A stretch of DNA of 64,000 nt from Neisseriaceae bacterium HSC-16F19 (GTDB lineage: Bacteria > Pseudomonadota > Gammaproteobacteria > Burkholderiales > Neisseriaceae): NCBI RefSeq assembly GCF_024171525.1, contig NZ_JALJZY010000002.1, forward strand, positions 1 to 64,000, read 5' to 3'. Positions 26,025 to 33,407 of this stretch are shown here, piece after piece (the stretch's first letter is position 1; each line of letters starts with the position of its first letter). A program made the position numbers and the translations under genes. Under the pieces are notes generated by a model that saw nothing but the letters and a program-made list of their open reading frames with translations, was not told the DNA's origin and made no database searches.

Positions 26025-26588
26025 ATGAATATCTTTGACTTTCGTCTGTTGTGCCTGGCCGTATTCGCTGCTCCCGTTTGGGTGCAGGCGCAGGAAGCCG
26101 GGTCGGAGCCTGCCATAGAGCGTATGGATACACCGGCACCGTGGGTGCAAACCGTGTCGGCAGCGCGGATCCCGCCGCTGTATCAGCAGCAATGGCGTCG
26201 TGCCGAAAACCGGGCACATTGTGCCCTTGTGGCACTGCCCAATGACAGCAAGGCACAGCAGCGCGGCGCCAAGGCGCGGGCAGCGGTTTTTCACGGCGGT
26301 TGGGCGGTGGCTTATGATTTGCCGGGCAAACGCAGTGCTTACGGCGTGGCCGGTGCCGGGATTGAAGTGGATGATGCTTCCATTCAGCGCTGGATGGGAC
26401 AGCGTTACTGGGCCGACGGCAGTGCTGTCGGTTACGGTCTGCACGGCAGCGGTTCCGGTTATCTGGCCTATGTGCGTGTGGCCGGGGAAGATTGCCTCTA
26501 CAATGTATGGAGCAATATCAGTCTGGCGCATTTGCAACAAATATTGGCCGATTTGCGCCGCGTGCGCCGTTATAGTCATTTAAAATAA
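26025..26588 (+). CDS. Hypothetical secreted protein, C-terminus supplied by a Correia-like element
   Basis: ATG 26025 follows AAAGGA. The protein has 187 residues with a signal peptide ending near VWVQA-QEAG. The mature domain has two Cys (ENRAHCALVAL and GEDCLYNVWS), consistent with one disulfide, and a Gly/Ser/Tyr-rich segment GLHGSGSGYLAYVRVAGED. No family is recognised. The last six codons and the stop lie inside the repeat beginning at 26571, so the original C-terminus has been replaced by YSHLK. Confidence 0.65.
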   Translation: MNIFDFRLLCLAVFAAPVWVQAQEAGSEPAIERMDTPAPWVQTVSAARIPPLYQQQWRRAENRAHCALVALPNDSKAQQRGAKARAAVFHGGWAVAYDLPGKRSAYGVAGAGIEVDDASIQRWMGQRYWADGSAVGYGLHGSGSGYLAYVRVAGEDCLYNVWSNISLAHLQQILADLRRVRRYSHLK

Positions 26589-26724
26589 GAACGATACGGC
26601 GTTGCTGCGCCAAGCTCAAAGAGAACGATTTAGTAAGCCGCTAAAGCGGCAACAAAATCTGTTCCGTACTATTTGTACTGTCTTCGGCTTGCTGCCTTGT
26701 CTCGTTCTGTGTTATTCGACTATA
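26571..26724. repeat. Correia-like element, copy B (154 bp)
   Basis: It starts TATAGTCATTTAAAATAA and ends GTTATTCGACTATA. It is the long form, with the central segment containing GTAAGCCGCTAAAGCGGCAA. Its left end forms the 3' end of the coding region of the hypothetical secreted protein. Confidence 0.8.
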
Positions 26725-26811
26725 ACAAGCTTTTCAGGCAGCCCAAACCGCCAGGCTGCCTGAAAACCCTATCCGATAATGTTTTTAAGCGTTTAGTAAT
26801 AAGGAAACAAC

Positions 26812-28002
26812 ATGAACCCGACTGCTTTAAACGGTATCAAAGTTTTGGATTTGTCCCGCGTTTTGGCCGGACCGTCCTGCACCCAGATTCTGGCCGATTT
26901 GGGGGCGGAAGTGATTAAAGTGGAGCGCCCCGGTGCCGGTGACGAAACCCGCCAATGGTCGCCGCCGGCCTTTGCCGACGGCACCGCCGCCTATTTCAGC
27001 ACCGTCAACCGCAACAAGCAGTCGGTGACTTTGAATGTCGCCACCCCCGAAGGCCAGGCGATTGTGCGGCAAATGGCCGCTGAAGCCGATGTACTGGTGG
27101 AAAACTACAAAGTCGGCGGCCTGAAAAAATACGGCCTCGATTACGACAGCCTCAAACAAATCAACCCGCGCCTGATTTACGCCAGCCTCACCGGTTTCGG
27201 CCAAACCGGCCCTGATGCCGCCAAACCGGGCTACGACTATATTATCCAGGGCTTGAGCGGCCTGATGAGCATTACCGGCCCCACCGACGGCCTGCCGCAC
27301 AAAGTGGGTGTGGCGGTGGTGGACCTGTTTGCCGGTTTGCAGCTCACCATCGGCATTCAGGCAGCCCTGCTGGCGCGCCAGCACACCGGCGTAGGCCAAC
27401 ATGTGGATGTGTCCCTGCTCGACAGCGCCATCACCATGCTCGCCAATGTCGGCATGAACCATCTGGCCTCCGGCGAAGTGCCGCCGCGCCTGGGCAATGC
27501 CCACCCCAATATCGTGCCTTACCAAGTGTTTGAAACCGCCGGTGAACAACACCTGATTCTCGCCTGCGGCAACGACAAACAGTTTGCCGCCGTATGCGAT
27601 GTTTTGGGCGGAAGCTGGAATCAGGACGAGCGTTTCGCCACCAACCCGCAACGCGTGCGCAACCGCGATTTGCTGGTGCCGGAATTGGCGCAGGTCTTCC
27701 TGCAAAAAGGCCGCGACGAATGGCTGGAGGCACTGGAAGCCGCACAAGTGCCCTGCGGCGCGATTAACAATATCGCCGAAGCCCTGCAAATGCCGCAGGC
27801 ACAACACCGCGAAATGGTGGTGGATTTTGCCGCACAAGGCAGCCCGATCCGCATGCTCGGCAATCCGGTGAAACTGTCGGCCACCCCCGTGCGTTACGAC
27901 AGCCCGCCGCCGCAACTGGGCGAGCATACAGAAGCCGTCTTGCGCCGCCTGGGGCATGATGATGGCCAAATCGCCCAATGGCGCGAGCAGGGCGTGATTT
28001 GA
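26812..28002 (+). CDS. CaiB/BaiF family (class III) CoA-transferase
   Basis: The enzyme moves CoA from a donor thioester to a carboxylic acid. The 396-residue protein has the family start GIKVLDLSRVLAGPSCTQIL, the ENYKVGGLKKYGLDYDSL block, and the active-site Asp region FGQTGPDAAKPGYDYIIQG. ATG 26812 follows AAGGA. Linkage to gcdH and an IclR regulator suggests a succinyl-CoA:glutarate CoA-transferase (inference); formyl-CoA or other specificities cannot be excluded from sequence alone. Confidence 0.85.
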   Translation: MNPTALNGIKVLDLSRVLAGPSCTQILADLGAEVIKVERPGAGDETRQWSPPAFADGTAAYFSTVNRNKQSVTLNVATPEGQAIVRQMAAEADVLVENYKVGGLKKYGLDYDSLKQINPRLIYASLTGFGQTGPDAAKPGYDYIIQGLSGLMSITGPTDGLPHKVGVAVVDLFAGLQLTIGIQAALLARQHTGVGQHVDVSLLDSAITMLANVGMNHLASGEVPPRLGNAHPNIVPYQVFETAGEQHLILACGNDKQFAAVCDVLGGSWNQDERFATNPQRVRNRDLLVPELAQVFLQKGRDEWLEALEAAQVPCGAINNIAEALQMPQAQHREMVVDFAAQGSPIRMLGNPVKLSATPVRYDSPPPQLGEHTEAVLRRLGHDDGQIAQWREQGVI

Positions 28003-28028
28003 AGTAGGCGGTTGCTACAGCCGTCTTC

Positions 28029-28184
28029 TATAGTCATTTAAAATAAGAACGATACGGCGTTGCTGCGCCAGGCTCGAAGAGAGCGATGTTTGTAAGCCGC
28101 TAAAGCGGCAACAAAATCAGCTCCGTACTATCTGTACTGTCTTCGGCTTGCTGCCTTGTCTCGTTCTTATTTTATTCGACTATA
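28029..28184. repeat. Correia-like element, copy C (156 bp)
   Basis: This long form has intact ends TATAGTCATTTAAAATAA and TTATTTTATTCGACTATA. It lies between the convergent CoA-transferase and nsrR genes. Confidence 0.82.
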
Positions 28185-28197
28185 AAAAACATTGTTT

Positions 28198-28230
28198 AAA
28201 AACCCTTTCAGGCAGCCTGAAAGGGTTTTT
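28198..28230 (-). terminator. Terminator after nsrR
   Basis: AACCCTTTCAGG-CAGC-CTGAAAGGGTT is a near-perfect hairpin with A/T runs on both sides, built on a DUS-like core. It lies just 3' of nsrR. Confidence 0.8.
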
Positions 28231-28232
28231 GT

Positions 28233-28706
28233 TCAAACATTCGTTGCAATGCTTGCAGACGGAATCGGTTTGTCGCCTTCTTCCGGCGGCCGGTAGAGCT
28301 GGCCTATGGTGTCGTGGTGCAGCAAATCGGCCAGGGTGTAGCCGTCCAGGTGGTCCAAAAAAGCGTTGGCGGCGCCGGAGAGAATACCGGCCAGCTGGCA
28401 GTTGGGTGCAATACAGCAGCGGTTGTCCGGGCCCATGCATTCCACGATTTGCATGGGTTCCATATGGCGTACCACAGCGCCAATGGCAATGTCTCTGGGT
28501 TGGGCGGCCAGATAAAGGCCGCCGTTTTTGCCGCGCACACTGTGCAAAAAACCGCCGCGCACCAAGGCCGCCGCCACTTTCATCAGATGACTGTGCGAAA
28601 TTTGGTAGGCTTGGGCGATTTCGGTAATGTTGATCAGGCGCTCTTTGTGTATGGAGGCAAAAATCAGTACGCGCAGCGAGTAGTCGGTATATTGGGTCAG
28701 ATACAT
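28233..28706 (-). CDS. nsrR: NsrR, nitric-oxide-sensing Rrf2-family repressor
   Basis: The protein has 157 residues. The winged helix at about residues 1-60 begins MYLTQYTDYSLRVLIF, typical of NsrR, and includes ITEIAQAYQISHSHLMKV. The Fe-S cluster cysteines are in ECMGPDNRCCIAPNC (Cys90, Cys97/98, Cys103). NsrR loses repression when NO attacks its cluster. In Neisseria it controls norB and aniA. It lies directly downstream of norB, with a hairpin between them, so it may be cotranscribed at reduced level. Confidence 0.9.
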   Translation of the reverse strand: MYLTQYTDYSLRVLIFASIHKERLINITEIAQAYQISHSHLMKVAAALVRGGFLHSVRGKNGGLYLAAQPRDIAIGAVVRHMEPMQIVECMGPDNRCCIAPNCQLAGILSGAANAFLDHLDGYTLADLLHHDTIGQLYRPPEEGDKPIPSASIATNV

Positions 28707-28721
28707 AATGTGTGTGGTCAG

Positions 28722-28758
28722 AAATAGGCTGCCTGAAACATTTTCAGGCAGCCTATTT
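28722..28758 (-). terminator. DUS-pair hairpin between norB and nsrR
   Basis: AAATAGGCTGCCTGAAA and TTTCAGGCAGCCTATTT form 17-bp arms. On the minus strand the hairpin follows norB and would attenuate read-through into nsrR. Confidence 0.7.
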
Positions 28759-28779
28759 TAACCGTGATTCATCACGCTG

Positions 28780-31017
28780 TTAACGCTGTCTGCCAAAGAG
28801 CAGCTTGACGACCTGCCAAGACACGCACAGCGCACCGGCAATAAACACCACATCGCCGAAGGTGCGGATCCAGCGCAGGGTTTGCAGGAAATCCTGCTGC
28901 ATAAAGCCTTCGCTGCGGGCATACCACAGACCTTGCGACACGCTGGCATAAGCCTGATAAACACCGATGGGCAGCAGGCTGGTCACGATCATCAGCACCA
29001 AGCCCCAGTTCAGGCTCCAGAAACCGATTTTCATCAGCTTGTCGTTAAAGGCCACATCGGGGCGCAAGTAGCGGCCGATCAGCAGTACGAAACCCAGGGC
29101 CAGGAAGCCGTACACGCCGAAGAGAGCGGCATGGGCGTGCACCGCGGTGGTGTTGAGACCCTGGATATAGTAGAGCGAAATCGGCGGATTGATCATAAAG
29201 CCGAACACACCGGCGCCGAGCATATTCCAGAAGGCCACCGCCACGAAGCAGCGCACCGGCCAGGCGAGGCGTTGCATCCACGGGGTTTGGTGCTGCATGC
29301 GCCAGTGCTCCCAACCTTCGTAGCCGAGCACGATCAGCGGCACCACTTCCAGAGCGGAAAACGAAGCGCCGATGGCCATCACCGGGGTAGTGGTGCCGGA
29401 GAAATACAGATGGTGGAAGGTGCCGGGCACGCCGCCGACCAGAAACAGCGAGGCGGAAGCCAGCGCCGAAGCGGTGGCCAGGCGTTTGGATACCAGGCCG
29501 AGATTGACGAAAATAAAGGCCAGCGCCGCAGTGGCAAAGACTTCAAAAAAGCCTTCCACCCACAGATGCACCACCCACCAGCGCCAGTATTCCATAATGG
29601 AAAGATTGGTGCGCTCGCCGTAGAACAGGCCGGAACCGTAAAACAGACCCACGGCGACTACGGAGGCGAAAAACAGTGCCAGCAGGTTTTTGTCGCCCGG
29701 CTGTTTGAAGGCCGCCACGGTACCGCGCAGCATCAATACCAGCCAGAACAAAATGCCCACATATTTCAAAATCTGCCAGAAGCGGCCCAAGTCGATGAAT
29801 TCATAGCCTTGGTGGCCGAACCAGAAATTCAGGTGCGCGGGCATTTTGTGCGCCAGGGCGAAGTAATTGCCGACAAACGAGCCGACGGCCACAATCACCA
29901 GCGCCCAAAACAGCAGGTCCACGCCGATTTTTTGGAATTTCGGGTCTTTGCCGCCGTTGATGATGGGCGCCAAAAACAGACCGGCAGCCAAGAAAGCGGT
30001 GGCAATCCAGAAGAGCGCGCTTTGGATATGCCAAGTACGCACCAAGGCATAGGGGAAGTATTGCGACACATCGATGCCGTAGAACTGCTGGCCTTCTACC
30101 GTGTAGTGCGCGGTAAAGCCGCCCAGAAACACCTGTACGGTAAACAAGGCCACCACCAAGAACAGGTATTTGCCCAGCGCTTTTTGCGACGGCGTGAGCG
30201 CCAGCTTGGTGAGCGGGTCTTCGGCGGGCAGCGGGCCGTCGGCTTCGTCATGCTTGCGCAGGAAGGCCCAGCCCCACACCAGAAAACCGATACCGGCAAT
30301 CAGAAACACCACGCTGGCCACCGACCACACCAGGTTTTCCGCAGTGGGCACATTGTTGACCAAAGGCTCGTGCGGCCAGTTGTTGGTGTAGGTGGCTTCG
30401 CTGTCCGGGCGCTCGGTGGTGGCCGCCCAGGCAGTCCAGAAGAAGAAATTGCTCAGGCGTTCGCGCGCGGCGGCATCGGGCAGGGTGTTGTCCTTCATGG
30501 CAAAGCTCTCGCGCGATTTTTTCAGCGCCGGGTCGTTGCCGTAGAGGGCCTGATAATACAAACCGGTTTCGGCAATGGCTTGTGCACGGGTGGCCGAGAG
30601 CACCACGGTTTCCTGCTCATTCATCTGATTGCCGCGGTATTCCTTGGCCAACTGCGCCTTCAGGGCCGCCTGTTGGCCTTCGTCCAGCGCGTCAAACGGC
30701 TGGCCGTGGGCTTTTTCGGCACTGATATTGAGCCAGGCCACCGCCTCGCGGTGCAGCCAGTCGGCGGTCCAGTCCGGTGCCTGATAAGCGCCGTGACCCC
30801 AAACCGAACCCAGCTGCATGCCGCCGGTACTCTGCCAGGCCGACTGGCCCTGCAAAATGTCTTCGCGGCTGATCAGCACCTTGCCGTCTTCGCCGACGTA
30901 TTGCTGCGGAATGGGCGGTGCCTGCTTATACACTTCCGTGCCGTAATAGCCGAGTATCGAAAACGTTACCAGCAACACGGCCATCAGTGTGAACCATAGT
31001 TTTTTGTACTGTCCCAT
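28780..31017 (-). CDS. norB: Quinol-dependent nitric oxide reductase (qNOR)
   Basis: qNOR reduces NO to N2O in the inner membrane, using quinol. The 745-residue single-chain form fits qNOR: an N-terminal periplasmic domain replacing the NorC cytochrome (about residues 35-220) and then a 12-14-helix haem-copper-like core. In the core WRWWVVHLWVEGFFEVF and HHLYFSGTTTPVMAIGASFSALEVVPL carry His/Glu residues of the haem and non-haem iron site, with NTTAVHAHAALFGVYG near the end. It detoxifies NO or completes truncated denitrification; no aniA lies in the window. A palindrome 37 bp upstream is a likely NsrR site. Confidence 0.95.
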   Translation of the reverse strand: MGQYKKLWFTLMAVLLVTFSILGYYGTEVYKQAPPIPQQYVGEDGKVLISREDILQGQSAWQSTGGMQLGSVWGHGAYQAPDWTADWLHREAVAWLNISAEKAHGQPFDALDEGQQAALKAQLAKEYRGNQMNEQETVVLSATRAQAIAETGLYYQALYGNDPALKKSRESFAMKDNTLPDAAARERLSNFFFWTAWAATTERPDSEATYTNNWPHEPLVNNVPTAENLVWSVASVVFLIAGIGFLVWGWAFLRKHDEADGPLPAEDPLTKLALTPSQKALGKYLFLVVALFTVQVFLGGFTAHYTVEGQQFYGIDVSQYFPYALVRTWHIQSALFWIATAFLAAGLFLAPIINGGKDPKFQKIGVDLLFWALVIVAVGSFVGNYFALAHKMPAHLNFWFGHQGYEFIDLGRFWQILKYVGILFWLVLMLRGTVAAFKQPGDKNLLALFFASVVAVGLFYGSGLFYGERTNLSIMEYWRWWVVHLWVEGFFEVFATAALAFIFVNLGLVSKRLATASALASASLFLVGGVPGTFHHLYFSGTTTPVMAIGASFSALEVVPLIVLGYEGWEHWRMQHQTPWMQRLAWPVRCFVAVAFWNMLGAGVFGFMINPPISLYYIQGLNTTAVHAHAALFGVYGFLALGFVLLIGRYLRPDVAFNDKLMKIGFWSLNWGLVLMIVTSLLPIGVYQAYASVSQGLWYARSEGFMQQDFLQTLRWIRTFGDVVFIAGALCVSWQVVKLLFGRQR

Positions 31018-31053
31018 GGTCTGCTCCTTGGATGGTTGTGATTATGGAGAATT

Positions 31054-31074
31054 ACATTCATAAAAAATGAATGT
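31054..31074. promoter_or_regulatory. Candidate NsrR operator upstream of norB
   Basis: ACATTCAT-AAAAA-ATGAATGT is a perfect 8-bp inverted repeat with a 5-nt spacer, 37 bp upstream of the norB start. Its size and position fit an NsrR dimer site, and nsrR is the adjacent gene. The identification is by position and symmetry. Confidence 0.55.
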
Positions 31075-31203
31075 TAAAAAATTCTAGCACCGTTACCACC
31101 ACACACCAAGGGCAGGGCTGCCTGAAAACGTGAATTCTTGATTCTGCTCAAACTGCCTGAAATAATGTCTGCACAGGCTGTTGAAAAAACCTCCTTAATA
31201 GGT

Positions 31204-31250
31204 ATTTTGTTCCGCATTGCAAATTTTAGTTTGACTTGGCGGAACAAAAT
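31204..31250. promoter_or_regulatory. Long inverted repeat upstream of the ETF-QO gene
   Basis: ATTTTGTTCCGC (31204-31215) and GCGGAACAAAAT (31239-31250) are perfect 12-bp arms separated by 23 nt, 49 bp before the ATG. It could be an operator pair or an RNA hairpin. The inner word TTCCGC also occurs in the palindrome next to gcdH. Confidence 0.4.
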
Positions 31251-31299
31251 GCTAAAATCTGCCTGTCTCAAAATTACAAACAATATAAAGGAAACCACC

Positions 31300-32958
31300 A
31301 TGACCGAAACCATCGAACGCGACAGCATGCAATACGATGTGGTGATTGTCGGCGCCGGCCCGGCCGGTTTGTCGGCGGCCATCAAGCTCAAGCAACTGGC
31401 CGAAGCAGCCGGACGCGAAATCAGTGTGTGCGTGGTGGAAAAAGGCTCGGAAGTGGGCGCGCACATCTTGTCCGGCGCGGTCATCGACCCCAAAGCGTTG
31501 ACTGAATTGATCTCCGATTGGCAGCAACAGGGCGCACCGCTGACCCGCAGTGTGACCGAAGACCGCTTTGTTTACCTCACCAAAGACAAGGCGGTGAAAA
31601 TGCCCACCCCGCCCAATTTCGACAATCACGGCAATTACATCATCAGCTTAGGCTTGCTGTGTCGCTGGCTGGCGGAGCAGGCCGAGGCGCTGGGCGTGGA
31701 AATCTACCCCGGTTTTGCCGCCGCCGATGTGCTCTACCATGCCGACGGCAGTGTGAAAGGCATACTCACCGGCGATATGGGTGTGGGCAAAGACGGCGAG
31801 CCCACCGGCAATTTCCAGCCGGGCATGGAACTTTTGGCGCAGCAAACCCTGTTTGCCGAAGGCTGCCGCGGCTCTTTGAGCAAAAAAATCATCGCCGCGT
31901 TTGATCTGGACAAAAACAGCCAGCCGCAAACCTACGGCATCGGCATCAAGGAAATCTGGGAAGTGGACCCGGCCCAGGCGCAGCCCGGCTTGGTGATGCA
32001 CACCATAGGCTGGCCCATCGACACGCAAACCTACGGCGGCACTTTTTTGTACCACTTGGACGACAACAAAGTGGCCGTGGGCATGGTGGTGGGTTTGGAT
32101 TACCAAAACCCCTATCTGTCGCCGTTTGAAGAGTTCCAGCGTTTCAAAACCCATCCGGAAATCCGCAAAATTTTTGAAGGCGGCCGCCGCATTGCCTATG
32201 GCGCCCGCGCCCTCACCGAAGGCGGCCTGCAAAGCCTGCCCAAGCTGAGCTTTCCGGGCGGTGTATTGATTGGCGATGCCGCCGGTTTCCTCAATGTGCC
32301 GCGCATCAAAGGCACGCACACCGCCATGAAATCGGCCATGTTGGCGGCCGAAGCCGTGTTCGGCGCACTGGCGGCGGAATCGCAGGAAAGTTATCAAACT
32401 GCCACCGAAGCCCACCGCTACGGCGATTTGTTCCGTGCCAGCTGGCTGTACGACGAACTCTACACCGTGCGCAATGTGCGCCCGGCCTTTAAATGGGGTC
32501 TGTTCCCGGCCTTGGCTTATGGCGCCATCGACACCTATCTATTCAAGGGCAAAGCGCCGTGGACGATCAAACACCACGGCACCGACCACGGCAGCCTGAA
32601 AAAAGCGCGCGACTGCCAGCCCATCGCCTATCCGAAACCGGACGGCAAACTCACCTTCGACCGCCTCTCCAGCGTGTTTTTGTCCGGCACCAACCACGAA
32701 GAAGACCAGCCGGTGCATCTGCGCCTGAAAACACCCGGTGTCGCCATTGACATCAATTACAACGAATACGCCAGCCCGGAAACGCGCTACTGTCCGGCGG
32801 GGGTGTATGAGATTGTGGAAGAAGAGGGCAAGCCGCGTTTGCAAATCAATGCGCAAAACTGCGTGCATTGCAAAACCTGCGACATCAAAGACCCGACCCA
32901 AAACATCACCTGGACCTGCCCCGAGGGCAGCGGCGGACCGAATTACGCCGAGATGTAA
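31300..32958 (+). CDS. Electron transfer flavoprotein-ubiquinone oxidoreductase
   Basis: ETF-QO takes electrons from reduced ETF (fed by acyl-CoA dehydrogenases such as GcdH) and passes them to quinone at the inner membrane. I use ATG 31300 behind AAAGGA (552 aa), the usual length; an upstream in-frame extension of 54 codons covers the promoter. Features: FAD-binding VVIVGAGPAGLSAA near residue 12, GDAAGFLNVPRIKGTHTAMKS, and a C-terminal [4Fe-4S] ferredoxin-type cluster CVHCKTCDIKDP with a fourth Cys in WTCPEGSGGPNY. No ETF alpha/beta genes are in the window. Confidence 0.93.
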   Translation: MTETIERDSMQYDVVIVGAGPAGLSAAIKLKQLAEAAGREISVCVVEKGSEVGAHILSGAVIDPKALTELISDWQQQGAPLTRSVTEDRFVYLTKDKAVKMPTPPNFDNHGNYIISLGLLCRWLAEQAEALGVEIYPGFAAADVLYHADGSVKGILTGDMGVGKDGEPTGNFQPGMELLAQQTLFAEGCRGSLSKKIIAAFDLDKNSQPQTYGIGIKEIWEVDPAQAQPGLVMHTIGWPIDTQTYGGTFLYHLDDNKVAVGMVVGLDYQNPYLSPFEEFQRFKTHPEIRKIFEGGRRIAYGARALTEGGLQSLPKLSFPGGVLIGDAAGFLNVPRIKGTHTAMKSAMLAAEAVFGALAAESQESYQTATEAHRYGDLFRASWLYDELYTVRNVRPAFKWGLFPALAYGAIDTYLFKGKAPWTIKHHGTDHGSLKKARDCQPIAYPKPDGKLTFDRLSSVFLSGTNHEEDQPVHLRLKTPGVAIDINYNEYASPETRYCPAGVYEIVEEEGKPRLQINAQNCVHCKTCDIKDPTQNITWTCPEGSGGPNYAEM

Positions 32959-32970
32959 GCGGTGCATGCA

Positions 32971-33007
32971 AAAAAGGCTGCCTGAAAGGTTTTCAGGCAG
33001 CCTTTTT
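32971..33007 (+). terminator. DUS-pair terminator after ETF-QO
   Basis: AAAAAGGCTGCCTGAAA and TTTCAGGCAGCCTTTTT form 17-bp arms ending in a T run, 13 bp after the stop. Confidence 0.8.
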
Positions 33008-33025
33008 GGTGTGTTTTGGCTATTA

Positions 33026-33310
33026 ATGCCAATTCAAAAAAATAATCTATAGTCGAATAAAATAAAAACGAGACAAGGCAGCAAGCCGCAGGCAGTACAG
33101 ATAGTACGACAAGGCGCAGCAACGCCGTATCGTTTTTATTTTAAATGACTATAAAAGGATGGGCTTGCTTTATAGCATGCATTATCTTGATCAAGATAAT
33201 GCGACTGCGCGCAGGATGACTGTGTGTCGTCATTCTGCGCGTAGCTAAGCGTTGTCGCAGAATCTGTTTCAGGTAGCCTTCTTCTTTATAGTTAATTTTT
33301 AAATTGGTAT
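33026..33310. repeat. MITE family 2, copy 2, interrupted by a Correia-like element
   Basis: The ends ATGCCAATTCAAAAAAATAA and TTAATTTTTAAATTGGTAT are imperfect inverted repeats. Without the inserted 106 bp it aligns by eye with the complement of 47775-47981: same order of GGGCTTG, ATCTTGATCAAGAT, CGCGCAGGATGAC, GTCATTCTGCGCGTAGC and GTAGCCTT words. It contains a perfect 24-bp palindrome at 33179-33202. Confidence 0.65.
33048..33153. repeat. Correia-like element, copy D (106 bp, reverse orientation), nested
   Basis: This short form begins TATAGTCGAATAAAATAA and ends TTTAAATGACTATA. It sits at a TA within MITE family 2 copy 2, consistent with TA target duplication. Confidence 0.8.
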
Positions 33311-33407
33311 AAGGTTTGCGATTCACCTATATCAAATGCACAAGAATCGGGTCGTGAGTACTATTCTTTTGCATTACTATGCGCCCATCCACAGCGAGGA
33401 GCGTGTG

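Noticed and set aside
28882..30999. 705-codon open frame on the plus strand opposite norB
   Set aside because: It is the exact antisense of a clear qNOR gene, has no recognisable domain and reflects GC-rich codon bias. Similar long antisense frames opposite ubiD (52196-54472), the DUF294 gene (58700-60493) and the Res-like gene (38997-40505) were dropped for the same reason.
33179..33202. FNR-type site upstream of the Ada-like gene
   Set aside because: TTGATCAA lacks the 4-nt spacer of an FNR box, and the palindrome belongs to a MITE that also occurs elsewhere.
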